Both the position numbers and the translations under genes were made by a program. From Marivirga atlantica (GTDB lineage: Bacteria > Bacteroidota > Bacteroidia > Cytophagales > Cyclobacteriaceae), in NCBI RefSeq assembly GCF_016734805.1, contig NZ_JAERQG010000002.1:930001-994000 (forward strand): a DNA stretch of 64,000 nt. Direction: 5' to 3'. Below, piece after piece: positions 29,324-37,136 of the stretch; the stretch's first letter is position 1, and each line of letters begins with the position of its first letter. The notes under the pieces are model-generated. The model worked only from the letters and a program-made list of their open reading frames with translations. It had not been told where the DNA came from and made no database searches.

Positions 29324-30310
29324 TTAAGCTACTGCTGTTACCATTTCCTTTTTGCCTAAGTCACGGAGCATTCTTGTATGATCCGCTATGGCTGTTAAAA
29401 AATCTTTCCTGGTGTGATAGGGCAGGCCAAACTCTTCAGCGGTCTGCTTTACTATTACTGATAAATCACGATAGTGCACGTGTGAAATATTTGGCAATAG
29501 ATGATGTTCTATCTGATAATTAAGCCCGCCAATCAGCCAGGAAAACCACCTGTTTTTGGGAGAAAAATTTGTTGTTGTACTTAGTTGATGTAATGACCAG
29601 TTGTTCTCTAAAAGTCCAGCCTCATCAGGAACAGGAAATTCAGAAGAAGGCATTACATGTGCTATTTGAAAAATGATACTCAAGCATAAGCCTGTAATAA
29701 ATTGCATACACAGATGTGCTAGCAAAATCAGCCAAAATGATTGTGGTATAAAAAGCGCTGGTAAAACGAGTGTATATGAAAAGAAGATAATTTTCCAGAG
29801 AATGGTTTTCAAAATTTCATTTCGTACTTCATTTTTCTTGTTCAGAAAGCCCATATTGTAATAGCGTGAGATCTTGCTGAAATCCTTTACGGTAGTCCAT
29901 ATGATGGTTACCAGACAGTAAAAAGGCCATACATATACATGCTGAAATTGATGAAACCAACGATGTTTGCTGTTAGGGGAGAACCTCAGTACGCCCGGTA
30001 CATTAATGTCGTCATCGGCTTCAGGCACATTGGTATAAGTATGATGTAATACGTTGTGTTGAATTTTCCAGATAGAAGCACTTGCGCCAATTAAATTAAT
30101 GGAATAGCCCATCAGCTTGTTAAGCTGCTTATTTTTAGTGAAGGAACCATGCAAGGCATCATGCATAATACCCATGCCAATACCGGCCATACCAAAACCA
30201 CTTATAATATAAAGTGCAAATAATAGGTAAGGACTGGAAACTTGAAAAATACATAGTGCCAATAGGGGACCGAAGAACAGGCTCACCATAAAAATGCTTT
30301 TATAAAGCAT
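29324..30310 (-). CDS. Membrane fatty-acid desaturase
   Basis: 328 residues from the first ATG. It has the three His boxes of membrane desaturases: HDALHGS, HNVLHHTYTN and QIEHHLLPNISHVHY. Four or more membrane helices lie between them. It introduces double bonds into acyl lipids with a di-iron centre, which fluidises membranes. The frame stays open for 40 further codons upstream (to 30430) and these look coding (KINFNAEIDN.., FGETP), matching the usual N-terminal part of this family. That stretch contains no ATG, GTG or TTG, so the true start may be an ATT at 30425-30427, or the start has been lost. Heads the desaturase-rhlE-csp cluster. Confidence 0.9.
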   Translation of the reverse strand: MLYKSIFMVSLFFGPLLALCIFQVSSPYLLFALYIISGFGMAGIGMGIMHDALHGSFTKNKQLNKLMGYSINLIGASASIWKIQHNVLHHTYTNVPEADDDINVPGVLRFSPNSKHRWFHQFQHVYVWPFYCLVTIIWTTVKDFSKISRYYNMGFLNKKNEVRNEILKTILWKIIFFSYTLVLPALFIPQSFWLILLAHLCMQFITGLCLSIIFQIAHVMPSSEFPVPDEAGLLENNWSLHQLSTTTNFSPKNRWFSWLIGGLNYQIEHHLLPNISHVHYRDLSVIVKQTAEEFGLPYHTRKDFLTAIADHTRMLRDLGKKEMVTAVA

Positions 30311-30430
30311 TGGTGTTTCACCGAAACGGGTAATGTTGTTGTTTTTAAAATGGGCGTTTACGCGTTGTCTTAATGTGGACTGGAATTCGTTGTCGATTTC
30401 CGCGTTAAAATTAATTTTCTTAATAATAAG

Positions 30431-30844
30431 TGCTTATAATATTCAAATTTCGCTTGTGAGAAGCATATCCGGTTAAACCGAAAGTAACTACTCATTTGTT
30501 TTATTGAGCGAGAATAATGAAGAAATCTTTGTCAGGGAGGTCTTGCAGATTCACTTTAAAAAGATCCACTATACAAATATGGACTTTAACTCAGCCAGCT
30601 TGCCAATTGCAAACTTTAAACTAACAGGGCTGAACTTTTAAGGAAACATCAATGATGAGAAACAATAAAAAACGACTCTCTTAGTAACTAATACTGTGCA
30701 AAGGTATGCTTAATAAAATTAGTAACCTACAAGCTTACCAAATGATTCTTATTTATTATTGAGTGATGCTTCTAAAAGCTGATCACAAGCAAATGAACAA
30801 TGTTTTTGTCCGCTTGTTGCTACAACATATTTTAATTAAAAATC
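30431..30844. other. Intergenic region, 414 bp, between divergent genes
   Basis: Apart from the minus-strand -7 element at 30699-30706 and the long leader it implies, I see no ORF, repeat or RNA gene. It must also hold the promoter of the barrel-protein gene at 30845, which I could not pinpoint. Confidence 0.5.
30699..30706 (-). promoter_or_regulatory. -7 promoter element for the desaturase-rhlE-csp cluster
   Basis: On the minus strand this reads TACCTTTG followed by CA, an exact TAnnTTTG element. Transcription would start near 30692 and give a leader of roughly 265 nt to the possible ATT start, or 380 nt to the first ATG. A TTG about 23 nt upstream is a weak -33 candidate. Confidence 0.5.
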
Positions 30845-31597
30845 ATGAACTACTTTTTAAGAATCACCATATTATCACTTTTCATCATTTCATCAAGCCA
30901 GGCACAGGTCAATATTACAGCAGAAAGTGGAGCTGCTTTTAATGGCTATAATGATGTGCAGTATCCGAATGGAGATACCGATAGGGGAAGTAGATTTTCA
31001 CTCACAGATGATTTTGAACCTACGCAGCTCGCTATTTACGCACGTTTTGAATTGAGCTGGACTATCAGCCAAAAACATACTATTGAATTAACAGCAGCAC
31101 CGCTGGCTTTTGAATACGAGAAATCAAACCCAAGACCAATTGAGTTTGGAGACAACATATATGGTGCGAATACGGCTGACATTACGGCCCGATATGAATT
31201 CAATACATACAGGGCATCATACCGCTATAGGTTTATTGATACTGATAAATGGCAGCTTGCTGCAGGGGCTACGGTTTTAATTCGTGATGCGCGCATTGCG
31301 GTAAGCGATGATAATACAAATGATGAAACCACAAACTTAGGCGCAGTTCCATTACTGAGCTTTGACGTGCAATATAATTGCTCAGAGCATTTAGACTTTC
31401 TTTTAAAAGGTGATGCGCTGGCTGCACCGCAAGGACGAGCCGAAGATGTGCTGCTTGGACTTCGTTATCATTTCATTCCTGAGAAACTAAAGCTTCGTGC
31501 CGGTTACAGAATCATTGAAGGCGGAGCCGACAACAGCCAGGTATATAATTTCTCTTTAATTCACTTTGCTTCAGTAGGGCTTAGCTATCAGTTTTAA
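30845..31597 (+). CDS. Putative outer-membrane beta-barrel protein, 250 aa
   Basis: N-terminal signal peptide (about 1-20, ending SSQAQ) and then a run of amphipathic strands with aromatic girdles (FARFELSWTISQKHTIELTAAP, YRASYRYRFI, LKLRAGYRIIEGG). It closes with SVGLSYQF, whose terminal Phe is the classical signal for insertion by the BAM complex. It is probably a small eight- to twelve-stranded barrel. No family is recognised and the substrate is unknown. Single gene, divergent from the desaturase cluster. Confidence 0.7.
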   Translation: MNYFLRITILSLFIISSSQAQVNITAESGAAFNGYNDVQYPNGDTDRGSRFSLTDDFEPTQLAIYARFELSWTISQKHTIELTAAPLAFEYEKSNPRPIEFGDNIYGANTADITARYEFNTYRASYRYRFIDTDKWQLAAGATVLIRDARIAVSDDNTNDETTNLGAVPLLSFDVQYNCSEHLDFLLKGDALAAPQGRAEDVLLGLRYHFIPEKLKLRAGYRIIEGGADNSQVYNFSLIHFASVGLSYQF

Positions 31598-32233
31598 CTG
31601 TAGTTATCAGATTACTTGATAATGTCATAGAAACAGAAGGGTGAGGTATGAGATTTAGTAACTTAACATAATATAAATTATATAACATAATTAGGAATTT
31701 GTGTCCAGACGTGCAGCGGATGGTTAACATAAAATTAGTTTTGCAACATAGTTCGATAACGGGGCTAGTGCGCTACATCATCCGCATCGTTCTATTTTTC
31801 GTTATCCGTACGATTGGTCAGTTTGATTTCAAATACGCGATTCTCAGCGATTAGGAATTTGCTTGTAAAACACTTGCTTATCAACGCTTTGTTTTAGCAC
31901 AGCACACCACCAATTCGTCATTCCGGAAGTAGCGCAGCGGATATCCGAAATCTCTTAAAAGCCATTATCGGAATCTGAATAGCTCACGAGTCATTTGGCT
32001 TTCATCAGTGTTCGCATTGACGCTCAGGCCGCTTGGGCTCATACTTTTCCCTTGATGAAAAGTATTCAAAAAACCTGGCCAAATCGAGTTTACGAGATTC
32101 ACGAAAGGTTGTGCGGCATGCCATGTGCGTATGAGTAAAAGAATCACCTATCAGCCGCACAAAAGCCAACCCACGCCCGGGTATTTTGGCTGGCCAACGC
32201 TCAATTGATTCTACTTAACATAATAATTGCGAC
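31598..32233. other. Gene-free 636-bp region with direct and inverted repeats beside the defence island
   Basis: No convincing ORF; the 60-codon minus-strand frame at 31965-32147 has no recognisable features. It contains ACTTAACATAAT at both ends (31661-31672 and 32213-32224), ATTAGGAATTTG twice (31690-31701 and 31850-31861), an inverted pair GATAACG/CGTTATC at about 31754-31806, and a 9-bp hairpin at 32041-32065. It looks less AT-rich than its flanks. It abuts the end of the defence operon, so it may be a boundary, recombination remnant or dispersed repeat. Confidence 0.45.
32041..32065. repeat. Perfect 9-bp inverted repeat with 7-nt loop
   Basis: ATACTTTTC (32041-32049) and GAAAAGTAT (32057-32065) enclose CCTTGAT. 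No T-run follows, so it is not a standard terminator; it may belong to a dispersed intergenic repeat. Confidence 0.5.
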
Positions 32234-32896
32234 TTAAAGAGGACGCTTTGCAATCACATCCTTTATCAATTTTCTTAAATTCTTACGCTCCCATTTTGGT
32301 AGAGATAAATCATTCATTCGGTGCACAGCCCTTTTAACAACCCCGTGATTATCAATTTTATCCAATTTAGCTTTCTTAATTGCTAAATGTGGCCTCCATA
32401 AGTCACAGATCAGTATGGTCATAAAACCTTTTGGACTTACTGCTTGTACAAAATAATTGTCAATCGTTCTTATATTATTCTCATAAGGATCAAGTTGTGG
32501 ATGTAAAATTCTGTAATGGTTTGTATCATAAGGAAATGCCGTAATTAATCTATAACCAGCTTTAAGTGAATACTTTGTGTGTTTACTGGTATTGCATGTC
32601 TTACAAGATAAAACAAGATTTCGAGGTTCTAACATCCATAAGTATTGATGGTCTTTATGAATGATATGTTCAAGATCATCGTGTTTGCCATCATATTCAA
32701 TATCCATCCTACAATACGCGCACATCCCCTTCTGTTCGGTGCTGTAAAATTTTCGTAATTCAGCTTTTACAGTAGCGTAATTTGACCAGTCAACAGAAGA
32801 TGATAAAGGTTTCTTTTTGACCTCTTTATGTATGAGTAATTTGAGGCTTGTTGCAGGCCTAATAATTCCGGTATATCTATTATCTCTATCAAGCAT
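32234..32896 (-). CDS. HNH endonuclease, Septu PtuB-like (TIGR02646-like)
   Basis: 220 residues with a zinc-bound HNH core: CAYC (C59, C62), EH at 76-77, N93 in PRNLVLSC, and CKTCN (C98, C101, N102). The arrangement is that of the HNH partner of Septu systems and of retron-associated HNH proteins. No reverse transcriptase is present here. Its start overlaps the end of the ATPase gene by 8 nt, so translation is probably coupled and the two proteins likely form a complex in which the ATPase controls the nuclease. It is the last gene of the six-gene defence operon. The Septu assignment rests on architecture, not on a search. Confidence 0.8.
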   Translation of the reverse strand: MLDRDNRYTGIIRPATSLKLLIHKEVKKKPLSSSVDWSNYATVKAELRKFYSTEQKGMCAYCRMDIEYDGKHDDLEHIIHKDHQYLWMLEPRNLVLSCKTCNTSKHTKYSLKAGYRLITAFPYDTNHYRILHPQLDPYENNIRTIDNYFVQAVSPKGFMTILICDLWRPHLAIKKAKLDKIDNHGVVKRAVHRMNDLSLPKWERKNLRKLIKDVIAKRPL

Positions 32897-34457
32897 TATC
32901 TAATTTTTTAAATAATGCCTCTACGATCTCACTCATTGGATCTTCAACACTCAGGTTCAGGTTTAAGGATCTTAAATATTGAATTTTTTGTTTTATCTCT
33001 TCGTTACTTGAATCTTCATCCGCCATCAACTCTAAAATGTCTGATAACAGATTATTCAAGTAGTAATTTCTCGATGTTGCTACATTGAAAACATCAAAAA
33101 GTACCTGCTCAGCTGACCAACCAAAAGTTTCTGGCTGGCTCAGAGATTCAGCTCTTAATTTTCCATCATCCAGTTTCATAGAAATTATTGAAGAGCTTTC
33201 TTTTTCCAAATCAGATACTATAAAATGTGAGTGAGAAGCTATTAGAAAATGACATCCATACTCTTCTTTGAACATCTGTTTAAGCAAATGGACATATTTC
33301 ATTTGCCAATTTGGGTGCAAACTGATTTCTGGTTCATCAATTAGAATGAGACTATCATCTTTAATATTGGCCAAGATTCCAAGCAGCGACATGACAATAT
33401 GGTTTTCACCGGCACTAGTTTGGCTAAGGCTCATTGATTTACCTGATTTGACCACCTCAATTCTGTCCATAACAAGAACATCTAGATCATCTAAGTCTTC
33501 AATGAGCTCTAAATCTCGGTTATCTATATTTCTTTCGATAAGGTCAACAATAAACCATCGTGCTGGTGATCGTTTTTTGTGCAGGAGAACATTTGAAAGT
33601 CGATCCATAAAATTCATGATCCTTTCAAGCCTCTCAGGGTTTTCTTTAACTAATTGATCATACTTCCACTTTCCCCATGGTTCTGTTTTTCTTCTTTCTT
33701 GATAGTTGTTGAAAAAATTATCTAAATCAGTACGAGTTACATTACCCGAAAAAAACACTTCCTTATACTTAGTAGAATACCTGATTTTTAGGTGCTTTTC
33801 AAAGTTTAAGAAATCACTCAGTACTCTTTCAATATTCCTTAAGAACCCTTCTTTTTGAGCAGCTTTATACAAGTATCCAGCAGTATTTCGCTCAAATGAT
33901 TTGGTCGAAGCTATTTGTGCACTTCGCTTTACTCCCATGTACTGGTAAAAATCACCTTCAATGCTCTTTTTAAATCTGAACCTGTCATTCAATTGTGTTG
34001 AACTTGCTAAAGCTTGTGATGGCAGTTCTAATTCGGCAACATCAATTTGATTTGACTTGACAATTGGTTCAAGGGGTAACTTGTCGTTAAATAATTTCTC
34101 GTCAGCAGATAAGTTTTTGAAGTAATAAATGCCATGCACATCCTTTCTGTCAATGCTTTTATGTAGCATCATCAGCATCTTGCTTGAAACTATGTCGTAG
34201 GTATTTTTTCCAAGAGAGTATTTAATGTGAAAGGTATAAGGAATACGATCTCGCTTTTTATCAGAATTTTGGATTTGATAGATTTCATCAAAGAGGTCGG
34301 TAATAGTACGTAAAAGGAAACTTTTCCCAGTGCCATTCATCCCGATTATTACACTCGAAAATGGTTCTTTTGATTTGCTATCAATAGGAGCAAATTCCAT
34401 TTCTAATGATCCGAGCTGAGGGTGCCCTCCTACTTTGAAACTATGTAGTCTAAACAT
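32889..34457 (-). CDS. AAA/ABC-type ATPase, Septu PtuA-like
   Basis: 522 residues. Walker A is GMNGTGKS (39-46), a signature-like SQTSAGENHIV lies in the second half, and Walker B is LILIDEPEISLHP with D374-E375. It ends with the SHSHFIVSD switch/H-loop segment. This is the SMC/OLD-like ATPase layout, with the middle region (about 130-300) predicted helical. Paired with the overlapping HNH gene it fits PtuA of Septu, an anti-phage system in which the ATPase senses infection and releases nuclease activity. It follows the ExK protein by 11 nt in the same operon as HsdR and HsdM. Confidence 0.82.
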   Translation of the reverse strand: MFRLHSFKVGGHPQLGSLEMEFAPIDSKSKEPFSSVIIGMNGTGKSFLLRTITDLFDEIYQIQNSDKKRDRIPYTFHIKYSLGKNTYDIVSSKMLMMLHKSIDRKDVHGIYYFKNLSADEKLFNDKLPLEPIVKSNQIDVAELELPSQALASSTQLNDRFRFKKSIEGDFYQYMGVKRSAQIASTKSFERNTAGYLYKAAQKEGFLRNIERVLSDFLNFEKHLKIRYSTKYKEVFFSGNVTRTDLDNFFNNYQERRKTEPWGKWKYDQLVKENPERLERIMNFMDRLSNVLLHKKRSPARWFIVDLIERNIDNRDLELIEDLDDLDVLVMDRIEVVKSGKSMSLSQTSAGENHIVMSLLGILANIKDDSLILIDEPEISLHPNWQMKYVHLLKQMFKEEYGCHFLIASHSHFIVSDLEKESSSIISMKLDDGKLRAESLSQPETFGWSAEQVLFDVFNVATSRNYYLNNLLSDILELMADEDSSNEEIKQKIQYLRSLNLNLSVEDPMSEIVEALFKKLDNA

Positions 34458-34468
34458 CCATTTTCATT

Positions 34469-35176
34469 TTATGACAGTAAAAGGCTTCTAACTAAACGTA
34501 CCAAGTTTCGCACTACCGGATCATCAGCTCCCTTATAGTATCGAGCATCTTCCTCAACGGACTTCCTCATAAATAGCTGATTCCTTCCCTGAAACTCTAA
34601 ATCTTCTTCGGTTTCATCGTCATCTACCTTATCTAAGAGCAGAATAAAGTCTATGAATGGATAAAATGTTGGCAGTGGATCACGTTTTGAATCAAAATAG
34701 GTTTTTGTTGAGGAATCATAATCATAGCCGCAACGATTCATAATTGTCTTCTTTTCCAGATCAGCTTTGTACCCAAACATCCCACAAACAACCTCAGGAT
34801 TCGATGCTTTAATTCTTTTTGCTTCAGCATTGAAATCATTCAAGTATGTTCCTGTCATTGTGCTTTTAACTTCGATGACCATAAGACAATCTTCAGGATT
34901 GACTATCACATTCCCGCGATTTCCTAAATCAATAGTTTCAGCAAACTTCTTCACTAGCAAAATGTCTGCTTGACCACTTTGTTCCTCTTCACCGAGATTG
35001 ACAAACCCACGTTTCAGATGATCTTGACAATTTTGAATAGTCTTGGTTAGGTACTGAATGATGAAATCTTCACGAACCTCTCCCCTTGTCAAACTATGTT
35101 TGATTATTTCAGATACTTCATGCTGTGCAAGAAGTAGATTTTGGCTGTAGTGATGATATTGTTCAAATGACTCCAT
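34469..35176 (-). CDS. Small nuclease-fold protein (DUF6602-like) in a defence operon
   Basis: 235 residues. The central segment has the pattern of a PD-(D/E)xK nuclease: an acidic residue in GEVREDF (E35), GQADILLV (D71) and VIEVKST (E102, K104). The N-terminal HHYSQNLLLAQHEVSEIIKHSLTRGE block and overall layout resemble the DUF6602 group. It lies 1 nt from the end of the HsdM-S gene and 11 nt before the ATPase. It could be an extra DNA-cleaving subunit or a regulator that uses the fold only for binding. Catalysis is inferred from three residues. Confidence 0.6.
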   Translation of the reverse strand: MESFEQYHHYSQNLLLAQHEVSEIIKHSLTRGEVREDFIIQYLTKTIQNCQDHLKRGFVNLGEEEQSGQADILLVKKFAETIDLGNRGNVIVNPEDCLMVIEVKSTMTGTYLNDFNAEAKRIKASNPEVVCGMFGYKADLEKKTIMNRCGYDYDSSTKTYFDSKRDPLPTFYPFIDFILLLDKVDDDETEEDLEFQGRNQLFMRKSVEEDARYYKGADDPVVRNLVRLVRSLLLS

Positions 35177-35177
35177 A

Positions 35178-37127
35178 TCAAACAGTTTCCCAAGCGGTGT
35201 TCACGGTACTAAGAATATTTTCTTCTTTCAGTTTAATATCATGCTTAAGCTGAGAAATTTCAGATTGATAATTTTCCACTCTTTCTACTATTTCATTTTG
35301 AATATCAATGGGAGGCACAGGTATTTCTAGGTTTCTTACGAATGTAAGATTTGCCATTCTAAACTTACCCTCTCCTAAACTCATAAAATGAGAGTATAAA
35401 TTCTTAAGAGCTAGAAATAGAAACTTTTTATTAAGACTTTTTTCATCTAATGGATATAATCCAGCTACATTTTGATTTGTACATGAATCAAAAGTTAGAT
35501 ACCCTGTTTTACCGATCGTTGCACCAACAAGTGCGATTAACGAAGTTCCTTTTTTGAAAAGCTTGGTCGAAGAATTATTCAAACCATCTTCGGTTATAAA
35601 CTCTTCCGATGCTGTTACATAGCTGTTTTTGCAAACACTGGACCCTACCCATGGAATGTCTCCGCCCCAGTAGGAAGGCTCTTTTCTACTGGGTGTACCT
35701 CCGGCTTGCACTGAACAAATTTGTGAGAGCTTTTTGAGTGGATACTTTGTGTTGACGACATTCTTTATTTTATATATTTCTCCACTTAAATTGCATTCGT
35801 TGTTTGCTAGGACTTTTTCTTTTGCGATTGTAAAAGCTAAATCTGATTCTATTTCACCCTCAATCAAATAATTACGGATAGCATTTGTTGCTTTTTTTAT
35901 TTGACTGCCTTCTATCGCTGTTCTTTGGGCACCTAAACTAAATCCATCATTATCTAGTTTTACAAATAGAATTTTTTCATTATTTTTTGCTCTTTCTTTA
36001 TCTAATAAAATTATTGATGTTTTTACGCCACTATATGGGTTAAATACACCTGCAGGTAAGCTTATTACAGCATAGAGAGAGTCATGAATAAGCATTTTTC
36101 TCAACTCCCTATAAGCTCTACCACTTTGATAGATAACTCCTTCTGGAACGATGATTCCTGCTTTTCCTTTAGGGTTTAAGTGCTCAGCAATGTAATCCAC
36201 AAATAGCACCTCACTTCGATTACTATCAATAGTGAATTTTTTATGTGGTCTAATTCCACCTTTCGGACTCATGAACGGTGGATTAGCAAGAATAACATCA
36301 AAACTTTCATTCCATCTATCTTCACTGCTCAACGTGTCATACTCGTGAATATGTGGGTCGGAGAATCCGTGTAAGTACAAATTCACCAAACTTAAACGAA
36401 CCATATCTGGCGAAATGTCATAGCCCACGAAGTTTCGTATCAGCTTTTTTCGCTCATCTGGTGTGAGTTCGTTGTTGTTCTTTTTTTTGATGTGTTTAAA
36501 TGCAGAAATCAAAAAACCCGCTGTACCACAAGCAGGGTCAAGAATGGTGTCATCTTTTCCAGGGTCAACGATTGCCACCAAGAAATCAATAATGTGTCTT
36601 GGGGTACGAAATTGACCTGCATCTCCTTGCGATCCCATTACAGATAGCAAGTACTCAAAGGCATCACCTAGCTTTTCGCTATGTGTATATTCAAACCCAT
36701 CAATCGTTTTCAGAAAGAGCTTGAGTGTTTCTGGATCGCGATATGGTAGATATGCATTATTGAAAATGTCCCGAAATAATTGAGGAATATTAGGGTTAAG
36801 CTCCATTCCTTCAATTGCCTCAGAATACAGCTGAAGCATTTCCGAAGCGGTTACTTTAGAATCAAAAAGCTTATCCCAACTGTATTTTTCAAACTCTATG
36901 GTTTTGTTTTTTGAGGGGTCATTTGGAAATTCAGGGTCAGGCACTTCATAGTTGGAAAAGAATTTAGCCTGCCCTCCTAGCTCAATGGCTTCTTGATCCA
37001 TGTCGTTCATGAACTTGTAAATCAGGCCAATGGTGATCTGTTCTATTTGAGCCTTAGGGTCAGGTAGCTTACCAACCAGGATATCCCTGCAATCGTCTAT
37101 TTGTCTCTTTGTTGCTGTGTCTAGCAT
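35178..37127 (-). CDS. hsdM: Type I methyltransferase HsdM fused to a single HsdS half
   Basis: 649 residues. An HsdM N-terminal helical domain (about 1-160) is followed by the N6-adenine methyltransferase fold with motif I LDPACGTAGFL (196-206) and catalytic NPPF (282-285). From about residue 450 the protein turns into one target-recognition domain of HsdS type (PLKKLSQICSVQAGGTPSRK.., IPWVGSS.., LALVGATIGKTG-like block) and ends in a coiled helix (ENYQSEISQLKHDIKLKEEN). No separate hsdS gene exists here. A dimer would supply the two half sites. It precedes the ExK gene by 1 nt and follows hsdR by 9 nt. Confidence 0.88.
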   Translation of the reverse strand: MLDTATKRQIDDCRDILVGKLPDPKAQIEQITIGLIYKFMNDMDQEAIELGGQAKFFSNYEVPDPEFPNDPSKNKTIEFEKYSWDKLFDSKVTASEMLQLYSEAIEGMELNPNIPQLFRDIFNNAYLPYRDPETLKLFLKTIDGFEYTHSEKLGDAFEYLLSVMGSQGDAGQFRTPRHIIDFLVAIVDPGKDDTILDPACGTAGFLISAFKHIKKKNNNELTPDERKKLIRNFVGYDISPDMVRLSLVNLYLHGFSDPHIHEYDTLSSEDRWNESFDVILANPPFMSPKGGIRPHKKFTIDSNRSEVLFVDYIAEHLNPKGKAGIIVPEGVIYQSGRAYRELRKMLIHDSLYAVISLPAGVFNPYSGVKTSIILLDKERAKNNEKILFVKLDNDGFSLGAQRTAIEGSQIKKATNAIRNYLIEGEIESDLAFTIAKEKVLANNECNLSGEIYKIKNVVNTKYPLKKLSQICSVQAGGTPSRKEPSYWGGDIPWVGSSVCKNSYVTASEEFITEDGLNNSSTKLFKKGTSLIALVGATIGKTGYLTFDSCTNQNVAGLYPLDEKSLNKKFLFLALKNLYSHFMSLGEGKFRMANLTFVRNLEIPVPPIDIQNEIVERVENYQSEISQLKHDIKLKEENILSTVNTAWETV

Positions 37128-37136
37128 ATTTCTTAA

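Noticed and set aside
31965-32147. Sixty-codon minus-strand frame in the gene-free region
   Set aside because: Overlaps a perfect hairpin and repeat sequence, has no recognisable protein features and no start signal; more likely chance.
32234-34457. ATPase/HNH pair considered as a retron effector
   Set aside because: No reverse transcriptase or msr/msd-like sequence lies next to it; the neighbours are type I restriction genes, so a Septu-like pair fits better.
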